Source of the DNA: Pelethousia sp034928145
Lineage (GTDB): Bacteria; Bacillota; Clostridia; Christensenellales; CAG-138
DNA: 64,000 bases
Direction of reading: 5' to 3'
NCBI GenBank assembly: GCA_034928145.1
Contig: JAYFPE010000026.1
Location: 1 to 64,000, forward strand
This document shows positions 33,565 through 42,761 of the stretch, one piece after another. The number at the start of each line of letters is the position of its first letter. The first letter of the stretch is position 1. Both the position numbers and the translations under genes were made by a program. The notes beneath the pieces were generated by a model. The model did no database searches. It had not been told where the DNA came from and saw only the letters and a program-made list of their open reading frames with translations.

Positions 33565-34746
33565 ATGGATTTGTTTGATAAATGCGCGAATTATACCCTT
33601 GTAAATGAAATCAAGGATGCGGGTATCTACCCTTACTTCCATGCGCTCGAGTCCCGTCAGGATATCGCGGTGATCATGGAGGGCAAGCGCCGCATTATGC
33701 TCGGTTCCAACAACTACCTGGGCCTTACGACCAACCCGGAGGTGATCGAGGCGGGCATCAAGGCGTTCGAGCAGTATGGCTCGGGCTGCTCGGGTTCGCG
33801 TTTTCTCAACGGTACCCTTGCGATGCACCTCGAGCTCGAGCAAGAGCTGGCAGAGTTTATGGGTAAGGAAGGCTGCGTCACCTTCTCCACGGGCTTCCAA
33901 TCCAACCTTGGCGCCATCAGCGCCCTGGTTGGCCGCGGTGATTACGTGATTTGCGACCGGGAGAACCATGCGAGCATCTATGACGGCTGTAGATTGAGTT
34001 ACGGTAAGATGCTGCGCTATAAGCACAACGATATGGAGGATCTGGAGCGCCAGCTCCAGTGCGTGCCCGCTTCCGCCGGCATCCTCATCATATCCGACGG
34101 CGTGTTCAGCATGGGCGGCGATATCGCCAACCTGCCGGAGCTCGTTCGCCTTAAAAAGCAATACGGCGCTCGCCTTATGCTGGACGACGCGCATAGCGTG
34201 GGCGTTTTGGGCGACGGTGGCCGCGGCACGGCGAATTCCTTCGGCCTCTTGGGCGAGGTGGACGTCATCGTAGGCACCTTCTCCAAGTCGCTGGCCAGCC
34301 TGGGCGGATTCATGGTTGCAGATGGCTATGTCACGGAATATGTGCGGCATGTTTCGCGCCCGCTGATTTTTTCCGCCTCGATCACGCCGGCCGCCTGCGC
34401 CGTGGCGCTTACGGCCCTTCGCTATCTGCGCAAGCATCCCGAGATCGTGGAGCGCCTCGGCGCCGTATCCCAATACGCACGGGATGGGTTGGTGAAGCGC
34501 GGTATCAAAATACGCCTGTCCCAAACGCCCATTATCCCGCTTTACACCTATGATACGCAAAACACCCTTATCACGAACCGGTACCTCTATGACGCCGGCG
34601 TATACATAAACCCGGTGCTCCCGCCTGCCACGGCGGCTTCGGAATGCCTGCTGCGCACCAGCTACATGGCCACCCACACCTATGAGATTCTGGACGAGGC
34701 GATGGATATCATTCAGCGCGTTTTCGCGGCGCGTGGGCTGATCTAG
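33565..34746 (+). CDS. Serine palmitoyltransferase-like alpha-oxoamine synthase
   Basis: The 393-residue PLP enzyme belongs to the alpha-oxoamine synthases (SPT, BioF, KBL, HemA). It shows GSNNYLGLTTNPEVIEAG, YGSGCSGSRFLNGTL, DDAHSVGVLG and the PLP lysine K241 in GTFSKSLASLGG. GIYPYFHALES near the start, YKHNDMEDL and the late INPVLPPA follow the bacterial serine palmitoyltransferase pattern as I recall it from Bacteroidetes. SPT joins serine and a long acyl-CoA to give 3-ketosphinganine. The following dehydrogenase gene supports this; BioF or KBL remain alternatives, but no biotin or threonine-dehydrogenase gene is near. Start 33565 is preferred over the ATG at 33550 for ribosome-site spacing. 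Confidence 0.78.
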   Translation: MDLFDKCANYTLVNEIKDAGIYPYFHALESRQDIAVIMEGKRRIMLGSNNYLGLTTNPEVIEAGIKAFEQYGSGCSGSRFLNGTLAMHLELEQELAEFMGKEGCVTFSTGFQSNLGAISALVGRGDYVICDRENHASIYDGCRLSYGKMLRYKHNDMEDLERQLQCVPASAGILIISDGVFSMGGDIANLPELVRLKKQYGARLMLDDAHSVGVLGDGGRGTANSFGLLGEVDVIVGTFSKSLASLGGFMVADGYVTEYVRHVSRPLIFSASITPAACAVALTALRYLRKHPEIVERLGAVSQYARDGLVKRGIKIRLSQTPIIPLYTYDTQNTLITNRYLYDAGVYINPVLPPATAASECLLRTSYMATHTYEILDEAMDIIQRVFAARGLI

Positions 34747-34791
34747 GCATGGCCTGGCCACTTTACGGATGCAAAGGAGGCGTTCTCTCTC

Positions 34792-35592
34792 ATGCCTGAA
34801 ATCAAAAGCGGCCGCGTGGCGCTCATCACAGGCGGAAGCGGCGGCATTGGGCGTGCAACGGCCCAAATGTTTACAGCGCGCGGATTTCGCGTGTACGAGC
34901 TATCCCGCTCAGGTGTTTCCGATGGGGCCGTTACACACGTTACAGCCGACGTTACGGATGCGGCGTCCCTAGCCGCCGCGTTTTCGTATGTCTACAGCCT
35001 GGAGGGGCGTATCGACGTGCTCGTGAACAACGCGGGGTTTGGTATCGGCGGCGCTGTGGAGCACACACCCCTCTCGGATATGAAGCGCCAGTTCGACATT
35101 AACTTTTTCGGCCTCTTGGCCGCGTCCAAGGAAGCCCTTCCTTACCTTAAGAAAACGGGGGGCTGCATTGTCAATGTCAGCTCGGTGGCTGCCGTGCTAC
35201 CAATCCCTTTTCAAACTCTCTATTCAGCCTCCAAGGCTGCGATCAACGCCTGCACGCTGGCCCTGCGCAACGAGGTCGGCCCGTTGGGCGTATCCGTTTG
35301 CGCCGTTTTGCCCGGCGATGTAAAAACGGGTTTCACCGCCGCCCGCCTTATGGCCGCAGAGCCGGATAGCGATTATGGCAACCGTATCGCCCGTTCTATC
35401 GCTACCATGGAGCGCGATGAGCAAAACGGCATGCCGCCGAATTTGGTAGCCCGCTGCATTTATCGCGCCGCCACTTGCGCGAGGCCCAGGCCATTCTTCG
35501 TGGTTGGCACGAAATACCGCCTGTTTGTCCTCCTGGCGAAGTTCCTGCCCGCTTCCCTCATCAATTGGCTGGTAGGCCGCATTTACGGCTGA
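34792..35592 (+). CDS. Short-chain dehydrogenase, possible 3-ketosphinganine reductase
   Basis: The 266-residue classical SDR has the cofactor motif GGSGGIG at 14-20, NNAG at 79-82 and the catalytic Ser130/131, Tyr144 and Lys148. The C-terminal 30 residues are hydrophobic (FVLLAKFLPASLINWLVGRI), suggesting membrane association as in ketosphinganine reductases. It begins 45 bases after the SPT-like gene with a strong AAAGGAGG site and is followed by a terminator, so the two form a bicistronic unit. Reduction of the SPT product is the inferred role. Confidence 0.75.
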   Translation: MPEIKSGRVALITGGSGGIGRATAQMFTARGFRVYELSRSGVSDGAVTHVTADVTDAASLAAAFSYVYSLEGRIDVLVNNAGFGIGGAVEHTPLSDMKRQFDINFFGLLAASKEALPYLKKTGGCIVNVSSVAAVLPIPFQTLYSASKAAINACTLALRNEVGPLGVSVCAVLPGDVKTGFTAARLMAAEPDSDYGNRIARSIATMERDEQNGMPPNLVARCIYRAATCARPRPFFVVGTKYRLFVLLAKFLPASLINWLVGRIYG

Positions 35593-35658
35593 TAGCTGGG
35601 CGCGTTGCGCGGCGTTAGCCGGAATATCATGAGTGGCATCACCTACGCTTCCCAAATA

Positions 35659-35697
35659 TAAGAACCGCGGCTCAACTTCTGCGGTTCTTATATTTTT
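35659..35697 (+). terminator. Terminator of the SPT-SDR unit
   Basis: TAAGAACCGC and GCGGTTCTTA form a perfect 10-bp stem followed by TATTTTT. Confidence 0.9.
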
Positions 35698-35842
35698 CTA
35701 TCGCCGCATAGGAGGCCAAAGGCACGAAACCCTATAGAACGCATGTTTTGCGCAAATATGGCATAGGCCTGCTTTTCTGAAGCAACGCTCAGAATCCATA
35801 TTGCTGCTCAACCACATATTAAATAAACCGCACAAAATTCCA

Positions 35843-35871
35843 TTGACAGAACCGAATGGAAAGCGTACAAT
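35843..35871 (+). promoter_or_regulatory. Promoter of the nucleoside importer/ARH operon
   Basis: TTGACA and TACAAT are separated by 17 bases. Between it and the first start codon lie three GACGA words at exact 8-base spacing (35888, 35896, 35904). The 35698-35842 stretch before it shows no gene. Confidence 0.85.
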
Positions 35872-35918
35872 AGCTACAACACATATAGACGACTTGACGA
35901 CCTGACGAGAGGCGAAAT

Positions 35919-37442
35919 ATGAAACCAATTGTAGAGCTCAGAAATATTGTAAAGCAGTTTCCCGGCGTCTTAGCAAACGATCATGTAAATTTCGCCATGT
36001 ATCCGGGCGAAACGCATGCGTTGGTAGGGGAGAATGGCGCGGGGAAAAGCACCTTGATGAAAATTCTCTATGGGCAATATGCGCCGGATCAAGGGGAGAT
36101 TTTGATAGACGGAGCACCGTGTCGCTACAATGTTACGGGCGCCCGGCGGCATGGGATCGGCATGGTCTATCAAAATTTTATGCAAATCCCCGATATGTGC
36201 ATCTTAGAGAATATCATCCTTGGCAACGCGCCGGCCAAACGCGGCGTCATCGACTATGCCGCGGCGGAAAAGAAGGTGGGAGAGTACCTGCAACGCTTCA
36301 AGATGCGTGCCGCGCCGAATGCCCCGTTAAAAAGCCTGTCCGTTGGCGAGCGCCAAAAGATTGAAATTATCAAATCGCTCTATTTCGATGCTCGCATTTT
36401 GATCCTCGATGAACCCACCGCGGTTTTAACCCCCCAGGAATCCTATGAATTGTTTCAAATCATCGATTCGTTGAAGGCGGAGGGGCGATCCGTCGTCTTT
36501 ATCTCCCATAAGCTGCGCGAGGTCATCACCGTGGGGGATCGCATTACGGTGATGCGCAAGGGCCGGGTCGTCCAGGCGGATTGGATGCGCGGCGATGCGA
36601 ACGAAGTGGATATTGCCCGGGCTATGATTGGCAAGAAGGATGTGCAGCTCATCCAAAACCAGCGCGAAGCGGCGCCCGGAAGCACCGTGATGGAAACAAA
36701 GCGGCTTTGGTATTTTGATGAACTGGGCGTTCCCAAGCTGCGGGATCTTTCCATGCAAATTCGTAGCGGTGAAATCCTAGGCATTGGCGGCGTGGAGGGA
36801 AACGGCCAGGATGAGTTGATTCATACGCTGATCGGTATGCTCACCCCATCTTCCGGAGAGATCACCATCGGGGGCAAGGATTTGACGGCCGCAACCGTTG
36901 CGCAGCGGCGGGCCGCGGGGATGGGTTTTATCTCGGACGACCGTATGACAGTGGGCCTGGTGTTGGATGGAACGATCGAGGAAAACGTCATCGCCGGCAA
37001 CGAGCGGGCCCCCGCCTTTTCGAAGGGGATATTGCTGCGCAAAAAAGAGATTGCGCGCCATTGCGAAGGCCTGATCGATGCGTATGACATAAAGGGCCTT
37101 ACGGCGGGCAAGCAGGTCAAAATGCTCTCCGGCGGCAATATGCAAAAGATCGTACTGGCAAGGGAAATCAGCCGCAATCCTAAAGTGTTGATCGCCGCAC
37201 AGCCCACAAGGGGGTTGGATATTGGCGCTATCAATTTTGTCAGGGAGCTCCTGCTGGCGCAGCGGAAAGAGGGGACGGCGGTCATTCTGGTATCCGCAGA
37301 TCTTGAAGAACTCATCTCCCTGAGCGATCGAATCATCATTCTCTTTGAAGGCTCAATTTCAGGAGAAATCACAGACGTCGCCAATGTAACGGAAGAGAAG
37401 ATCGGATTGCTGATGGGAGGCGCGAGCGATTATGCACAATAA
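35919..37442 (+). CDS. Nucleoside-type ABC importer ATPase (double cassette)
   Basis: The 507-residue protein has two ABC cassettes like RbsA and NupA/YufO. The first has Walker A GENGAGKSTL (about 37-46), signature LSVGERQKIEI and Walker B ILILDEPTA. In the second the P-loop region is altered (GGVEGNGQDELI), the signature is LSGGNMQKIVL, and the Walker B region is VLIAAQPTRGLD, where the usual Glu is not obvious. This asymmetry is normal for the family. It energises import through the two permeases that follow and overlaps the first by 11 bases. Confidence 0.92.
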   Translation: MKPIVELRNIVKQFPGVLANDHVNFAMYPGETHALVGENGAGKSTLMKILYGQYAPDQGEILIDGAPCRYNVTGARRHGIGMVYQNFMQIPDMCILENIILGNAPAKRGVIDYAAAEKKVGEYLQRFKMRAAPNAPLKSLSVGERQKIEIIKSLYFDARILILDEPTAVLTPQESYELFQIIDSLKAEGRSVVFISHKLREVITVGDRITVMRKGRVVQADWMRGDANEVDIARAMIGKKDVQLIQNQREAAPGSTVMETKRLWYFDELGVPKLRDLSMQIRSGEILGIGGVEGNGQDELIHTLIGMLTPSSGEITIGGKDLTAATVAQRRAAGMGFISDDRMTVGLVLDGTIEENVIAGNERAPAFSKGILLRKKEIARHCEGLIDAYDIKGLTAGKQVKMLSGGNMQKIVLAREISRNPKVLIAAQPTRGLDIGAINFVRELLLAQRKEGTAVILVSADLEELISLSDRIIILFEGSISGEITDVANVTEEKIGLLMGGASDYAQ

Positions 37443-38508
37443 GCAGGGTAGAGAACGCATCCGGCATATCTCCTGGGCGGAATTGCTGGCGAAGCTGGGG
37501 AACCCGATTTTAGCGATTATCATCGCCTTCCTAATGGGCGGGCTGATGGTTCTAATCTCCGGCGATAACCCCCTGGAGACCTATGCCGCCCTTTTGAACG
37601 GCGCTTTCGGCAATACAACGGCGATCCAAAACACGATCCGCTACACGATCCCCATCGTTTTGCTTGCGTATTCCTTTTCCGTCTGCAGCCGGTGCGGCTA
37701 TTTTAACATTAGCCATGAAAGCCAGATGTACAGCGCAGCTCTGGCGATGGTAGCCATTTCCGAACTGGCGCACGGGCTGCCGTCGTGGGCGCGGCTGGCC
37801 TTGATGATGGTCGCGGCCTGCGCTGCGGCTGCCGTGGCCTGTATCATTCCGGCGCTTGCGAAATTCAAGCTGGGCGTTAGCGAGGTGGTGGTGGGCGTTA
37901 TGCTCAACTATCTTATGGCCTACCTCACCAAGCACATGATTGCCTTCTCCTTCATCGCGCAGCCCGGTTCTTCCTCCATCATGTCCTTCCCGATTCCGGA
38001 ATCCATCCATGCGGGCATGATCACGTTGTGCGCGGCCATCATCGTAGTGATTTATCAATTTGTGCTCAAAAAGACGATTCCCGGATATCGGCTAAGCATT
38101 GTGGGCAAAAACCAGAGGTTTGCAACGGCCAGCGGCCTGCCATCTATGCGTGTGCTCCTCTCCTCCGCGATCGTGGGCGGCGTGCTTACGGGCATCTGTG
38201 CGATTGGCGAAATGCTGGGCTATTATCACATTATTTACAGCGACTTCGCGGCCGGAATCGGCTATAACGGGATGACGGCGGCCTTGCTTGGCGCGCACAA
38301 CGCCATCGGCATGCTGGTGGGCGCCTTGCTGCTGGGCGCGCTTAAAAGCGGCTCCGTAATGCTGACGGTCATTACGGATGTACCCTCTGAGCTTGTGGAT
38401 TGTGTGCAGGGCTTCGTGATGTTCTTCGCTACCATCAGCCTCCTCAACCCGAGCGGGCAAAAGCATAAAGCGGCGACGAAAAAAACAGCTGCGATTGAGG
38501 GCAAGTAA
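37432..38508 (+). CDS. Nucleoside-type ABC importer permease 1
   Basis: The 358-residue integral membrane protein resembles NupP/YufP: a basic N-terminus, about eight to ten hydrophobic segments, and the conserved SVVGKN-like loop YRLSIVGKNQRFATASGLP. It abuts the second permease gene with no gap, so the two are translated together. Confidence 0.9.
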   Translation: MHNKQGRERIRHISWAELLAKLGNPILAIIIAFLMGGLMVLISGDNPLETYAALLNGAFGNTTAIQNTIRYTIPIVLLAYSFSVCSRCGYFNISHESQMYSAALAMVAISELAHGLPSWARLALMMVAACAAAAVACIIPALAKFKLGVSEVVVGVMLNYLMAYLTKHMIAFSFIAQPGSSSIMSFPIPESIHAGMITLCAAIIVVIYQFVLKKTIPGYRLSIVGKNQRFATASGLPSMRVLLSSAIVGGVLTGICAIGEMLGYYHIIYSDFAAGIGYNGMTAALLGAHNAIGMLVGALLLGALKSGSVMLTVITDVPSELVDCVQGFVMFFATISLLNPSGQKHKAATKKTAAIEGK

Positions 38509-39456
38509 ATGGATATCATTTCACTTTTAACTGTTACGCTGCGCCATGCCGGGCCGATTATCCTGGTGGCGATGGGTGGGCTGCTGGCCGCAAAGGTCAA
38601 CGTATTTAACTTGGCGCTGGAAGGATTTATGCTGATCGGTTCCTTCGCCGCCATCGTAGGCGCGTATTATTCCAATAATGTCTGGGTTGGCGTTTTAAGC
38701 GGCGTCGCCGCCAGCACATTGTTGATTGCCATTTATGCGGTATTCATCATTGAATTGAAAGTGCAGCCCGTCATCTGCGCGATTTCCATTATTACGCTGG
38801 CCAGCGGCTTGACCCGCTATCTGCTCAATCCAATTTTCGGCGTCAGCGGCAGATATGTGCTGCCTTCCTCGCTGGCAATGCCCACAGTGAATATGGCGTG
38901 GCTTAGCGACATCCCGATTTTGGGGCGGATATTCAACGGCCATTCCCTAATCGTCTATTTTGCCTTGGCGCTGCCGTTTATCCTTAATTTTGTAATCTAC
39001 AAAACGAACCTGGGACTAAACCTTCGCGCCGTGGGGCTAAATGAAGAAGCCGCCGTCGCGGCCGGCATCAACGTTCGCAGAACCCAATACCTGGCGCTGA
39101 CTACCAATGGCGTCCTATGCGGTCTGGGCGGTGCGGAGCTGGCGTTATCCGTTTATATGTTTAACGTGGGTATGTCCAATGGACGCGGCTATACGGCCCT
39201 CGCGGCGATTACCTTAGCCGATAACCATCCCTTGATCGCCCTGGCTGCCTGCCTGCTATTCGGCTTTGCCGAATCCTTGGTCGTTTCTCTCTCGGGCACA
39301 GGCTTTTCCTCTTACCTGCTGGGTATGATCCCCTACCTGCTGGCTTTGCTGGCGGCAGTTCTGCCCCAGATTATCAAGCTGTGCAGCCATTCCCTTAAAA
39401 GAAAGAAAGCGGAAAAGCGGATGATCGCTGAATACTACCAGCGGCAAAACGTTTAA
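38509..39456 (+). CDS. Nucleoside-type ABC importer permease 2
   Basis: The 315-residue membrane protein resembles NupQ/YufQ, with the cytoplasmic loop LNLRAVGLNEEAAVAAGINV and the segment GYTALAAITLADNHPLIALA. It forms the heterodimeric channel with the preceding permease. A GGCCG/CGGCC hairpin follows the stop, before the binding-protein gene. Confidence 0.9.
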   Translation: MDIISLLTVTLRHAGPIILVAMGGLLAAKVNVFNLALEGFMLIGSFAAIVGAYYSNNVWVGVLSGVAASTLLIAIYAVFIIELKVQPVICAISIITLASGLTRYLLNPIFGVSGRYVLPSSLAMPTVNMAWLSDIPILGRIFNGHSLIVYFALALPFILNFVIYKTNLGLNLRAVGLNEEAAVAAGINVRRTQYLALTTNGVLCGLGGAELALSVYMFNVGMSNGRGYTALAAITLADNHPLIALAACLLFGFAESLVVSLSGTGFSSYLLGMIPYLLALLAAVLPQIIKLCSHSLKRKKAEKRMIAEYYQRQNV

Positions 39457-39505
39457 CCGGCCGAGCCGGCCATAAAAATATAAAAAGGAAAAGGAAGGAA
39501 AAACC

Positions 39506-40576
39506 ATGAAAAAGAGTTTCCCAAAGATGATCCTCTGCCTGCTTTCGGTCTGCGTTATGCTGGCGGCTGTGTTCGCGGGGTGCAGCGGGAAGGTCGATGC
39601 CCCGGCGGCCCAAGCCCCAGCGGCCAATGCCCCTGCTGTCGATGCCCCGGCAGGCAACGCGAAAACCAGGATCGCCTTCGTTTCTTACCAGGCGTTCGAT
39701 TCCTCCGAGTGGCTGCAAAACCTGATGTCAGGGCTTACGGCTTATGAAACGGAGAATCAGGATGTTGAGATTAAGTGTATCGAGGCGCTGGCCGTGGATC
39801 AATATGAACCCAAGGTGCGCGCCTGCTGTGAGCAGGGGTATGATATCATCATCACCACCTATTCGGATATGGCGGACGCCACCATCGCGGTGGCAAAGGA
39901 TTACCCCGACATCAAATTTGGCATTTTGCAGGGCGAGATAGAGAACATTGCCGATTATGCCAACATCTCGGATTTCCACCTTAACCGCACGGAAACGGCT
40001 TTTGTGCAGGGCTGCGCAGCTGCGCTGATGACCAAAACGGGCAAAGTCGGTTTTGTGGGCGGCGCTGACAGTGGCGGTATCAATGAGATCTTGGCTGGCT
40101 ATCAGCAGGGCATTGCCTATATCAACAACGGCACGGTGGATGTGGTGACATATTGCAATTCCTTTACGGACCCCACCATCGGCAAGGAATACGCGCTACA
40201 GTTGATTGTGGATGGCTGTGACGTGATTTTCGGCGCTGCGGGCGGTTCCGGCACGGGCTGCGCCCAGGCTGCGGAGGAGCAGGGCGTTATGTACGCCGCC
40301 TGCGACGTGCATTATCCGGATGCCGCGCCCACGGCCGAGATCGGCAGTGCGCTGAATTCTTTTGAAAACATGGTCATCGCTTTTATCGATGATACCCTCA
40401 ACGGCAACTACCAGGGCGGCACCAGCAATGAATACGGCATTGCGCAGGGCGCCGCGGGCTATGAGTTCGCATCCAACGGCTTGGTGCCGACGGATATCCA
40501 GGATAAGGTAATGGAGATTTCCGACAAGGTGGCCGCGGGTGAATTTAAGATCGATACCCAGCCCCTTCATAAATAA
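39506..40576 (+). CDS. BMP family nucleoside-binding lipoprotein
   Basis: The 356-residue protein has a lipobox ending AVFAGC (Cys26), a Pro/Ala-rich linker and a BMP/PnrA-type fold (RIAFVSYQAFDSSEWLQNL, GYDIIITTYSDMADATIAVA, GKVGFVGGADSGGINEILAG, VDVIFGAAGGSGTGCAQAA with the first residues variable). BMP proteins bind purine and other nucleosides. It supplies ligand to the three preceding transporter proteins. The ligand here may be an unusual ribosylated compound given the enzymes downstream. Confidence 0.9.
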   Translation: MKKSFPKMILCLLSVCVMLAAVFAGCSGKVDAPAAQAPAANAPAVDAPAGNAKTRIAFVSYQAFDSSEWLQNLMSGLTAYETENQDVEIKCIEALAVDQYEPKVRACCEQGYDIIITTYSDMADATIAVAKDYPDIKFGILQGEIENIADYANISDFHLNRTETAFVQGCAAALMTKTGKVGFVGGADSGGINEILAGYQQGIAYINNGTVDVVTYCNSFTDPTIGKEYALQLIVDGCDVIFGAAGGSGTGCAQAAEEQGVMYAACDVHYPDAAPTAEIGSALNSFENMVIAFIDDTLNGNYQGGTSNEYGIAQGAAGYEFASNGLVPTDIQDKVMEISDKVAAGEFKIDTQPLHK

Positions 40577-40597
40577 AGAATCAATAGAGCGAGGTGT

Positions 40598-40633
40598 GCA
40601 AATGCGCCAAAAAAACAACGGCGGTGCATTTGC
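40598..40633 (+). repeat. Hairpin between the BMP and ARH genes
   Basis: GCAAATGCGCC (40598-40608) can pair with GGTGCATTTGC (40623-40633) around an A-rich loop. With no T run after it, it looks like an RNA-stability or processing element rather than a terminator. Confidence 0.5.
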
Positions 40634-40656
40634 GCATCTCCAGAAATAGGAGTAGT

Positions 40657-41712
40657 ATGGAAATGGCATATGACTTGCATGATCGAATTTTAGGCAGCTT
40701 AGTTACGGCGGGCATGGGCGATGGGGTCGGCGTACCCTCGGAAGCCATGAGCCGGGCGGAAATTCTCGAATCATTTGGAAGGCCTATCGATAAATTTCTA
40801 GAGCCGGGCGATAATCCCTACGGGCTGGGAAACGTGTTGGGCGAAGTGACGGACGATACCTCGCAGATGTATGAAATGGCCAAGGCGGTAATCGCTACAA
40901 AAGGCGAACTCACCGTTAAGGCGGCTGCGGATGCGCTGGTAAATTGGACGAAATGCTATCCGAAATATTATCCGCGCAATGCCGGGCCGACGATGCGCTT
41001 CTGGGTGGAGGATTACATGCGGGGCGGAGATCCCCTGGCGCTGGCCCGGGTGGGCATGGTTTATGGCCGGGGGATATCCAATGGCTGCGCCATGCGGGTA
41101 GCCTCGGCGGGCCTATGCAACCCTGGGAATCTGGATGGCGCTATCCAAACAGCCGTAACCATGACGAGCGTCTCCCATGGAACCCAGCACGCCTATTCGG
41201 GCGCCTGCGCCATCGCTTGCGCCATTGCGGAAGCCATGACGGAGCATTCGCAGGTATCTTCTGTTTTGAAAGCGGCGGTTTACGGCGCGAAAGAAGGCGA
41301 GAGAATCGGCCTGAAAGAGGCGCGGAGCGCCTATGGGCCCCGTGTCCTTCCCAAGCTGATGCAGGCTATTGATTGCGTTTACAGCGCAGATAACGCGGAC
41401 GACGCCTCCCGTTTGATAGAGGAAAACGTAGGCTGCACAGGGGATATCCAGCCCACCATCGGCGTAACGATCGGCCTATTTGCCGCCAACGATGGAGACC
41501 CCATCAAAACCATCTTAGCCGCGGCCAACATCGGTGGCGATACGGATACCTTTGCCTGCATAGCCGGCATGGTCGCGGGGGCCTATAAGGGGTTCAGCGC
41601 CATTCCGCAGGATTGGTATACCATTTTTAAAGCCGCCAACCCAATGCTGGATTTTGAATGGGCAGCTGTGGAACTTACCGAGATCGCCAAAATGAGAATG
41701 CGGCGCGTATAA
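40657..41712 (+). CDS. ADP-ribosylglycohydrolase family enzyme
   Basis: The 351-residue all-helical protein matches the ARH family: GSLVTAGMGDGVGVPSE (13-29), TDDTSQM (65-71) and NIGGDTDT (291-298), which supply the metal-binding Asp and Thr residues in active ARH enzymes. Family members cleave N- or O-glycosidic bonds to ribose, as in ADP-ribosyl-protein or ADP-ribose derivatives. Set between a nucleoside importer and a PfkB kinase, it is better explained as hydrolysing an imported ribosylated compound than as reversing protein modification. The start at 40657 follows AGGAG. Confidence 0.87.
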   Translation: MEMAYDLHDRILGSLVTAGMGDGVGVPSEAMSRAEILESFGRPIDKFLEPGDNPYGLGNVLGEVTDDTSQMYEMAKAVIATKGELTVKAAADALVNWTKCYPKYYPRNAGPTMRFWVEDYMRGGDPLALARVGMVYGRGISNGCAMRVASAGLCNPGNLDGAIQTAVTMTSVSHGTQHAYSGACAIACAIAEAMTEHSQVSSVLKAAVYGAKEGERIGLKEARSAYGPRVLPKLMQAIDCVYSADNADDASRLIEENVGCTGDIQPTIGVTIGLFAANDGDPIKTILAAANIGGDTDTFACIAGMVAGAYKGFSAIPQDWYTIFKAANPMLDFEWAAVELTEIAKMRMRRV

Positions 41713-41731
41713 AGAAGAGCTGGAGAAGCAA

Positions 41732-42757
41732 ATGGAGTACGACGTTCTGTTTTTGACCGCCCCTACCGTCGATGTGATTATCGAAATGGAAGGAAGCTTC
41801 CCTATACAGGGAGGCTGCACCCGCCGCGTGCTAAAAACCTATCCCGAGCCCGGCGGCCCGGGCAATATGCTGCTCGTTTTTAACCGCATGGGTGGGAATA
41901 TCCTGCCTGTGGGGCCGATTGGGGAGGATTATTACGGCGGCTATCTGCAGGATGCGTATCATGCCGCACACATTGAGACAGGGCAGCTTTACGTTACGCC
42001 GGGCTATAGCACGCCGGTGGCAAACTGCATCATCGATGAAGCAGGCGTCCATTCTTTCGTCAGTACCTTTGGGTCTTGCGATTTTACCGAGGAGGAAGCG
42101 GTTTTGGCGCTGATGGATCGCTGCGGCGGCCTTTGCCTGAGTGGGTATAGTATGGCCAGCGATACGCAGGCGTTTCGGCGCCTCTCCCTGCTGCTTCTGC
42201 GCCGCGCCTACGATTTGCAGCGCCAGGTATTCTTTGACCCCGGCCCCTTGGTGGGCGAGATCGATCTAACTATCCTTTCCGAAGTTTTACGAAAATCCAC
42301 AGCGATCGCCCTCAACGATGAGGAAGCAAGCGTTATAACTGGCTGTTCGGACCCGGTCAAGGCCGCGTCCGCGTTGATACGGCAAACGGATGCTCTCGTG
42401 CTGATCAAGGCGGGTGCGCGCGGATGCTATGCCGCGTCCTCCCGGAATGCGGGGGAGTGGTATCCGGGGTTTAAGGTTCCTCTCGTAGATACCATGGGCG
42501 CGGGGGATTCCTTCCTGGGCGCCTTCATGTACGCGTGGATGCAAGCGTGGAATATCGAAACCTGCGTGACCTTCGCCAATGCTGCGGGAGCCGTTAAAAC
42601 CTCTAAGTTTGGAACGGGTACGCAAGTTCCCACCTTTGATGAAATGGTTGCAATCCTTGAGGGGAACGGCTATACTGTTCCTAATATATGTAAGGCAAAT
42701 GGAAAATTTTCGGAGCTGGATCTCTCCAAAAGAATTGTTAAATTGTCAGGAGTTTGA
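41732..42757 (+). CDS. PfkB family carbohydrate/nucleoside kinase
   Basis: The 341-residue kinase has the substrate-side motif PGGPGNMLLVFNRMGGNI (about 40-57) and the catalytic VDTMGAGDSFLGAF, with Asp259 as base. Relatives phosphorylate ribose, fructose, adenosine or other nucleosides. Next to the ARH-family enzyme and the nucleoside importer, ribokinase-like activity on the released sugar, or phosphorylation of the intact nucleoside, are the likely roles. It starts 19 bases after the ARH gene and ends 4 bases before the regulator gene. Confidence 0.88.
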   Translation: MEYDVLFLTAPTVDVIIEMEGSFPIQGGCTRRVLKTYPEPGGPGNMLLVFNRMGGNILPVGPIGEDYYGGYLQDAYHAAHIETGQLYVTPGYSTPVANCIIDEAGVHSFVSTFGSCDFTEEEAVLALMDRCGGLCLSGYSMASDTQAFRRLSLLLLRRAYDLQRQVFFDPGPLVGEIDLTILSEVLRKSTAIALNDEEASVITGCSDPVKAASALIRQTDALVLIKAGARGCYAASSRNAGEWYPGFKVPLVDTMGAGDSFLGAFMYAWMQAWNIETCVTFANAAGAVKTSKFGTGTQVPTFDEMVAILEGNGYTVPNICKANGKFSELDLSKRIVKLSGV

Positions 42758-42761
42758 TTGT

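Noticed and set aside
33556..34866. 436-codon frame antisense to the SPT-like gene
   Set aside because: The plus-strand protein has full PLP-enzyme motifs; the antisense frame has none.
35698..35928. 76-codon leftward frame upstream of the nucleoside operon
   Set aside because: It spans the operon promoter, has no ribosome site and no family pattern.
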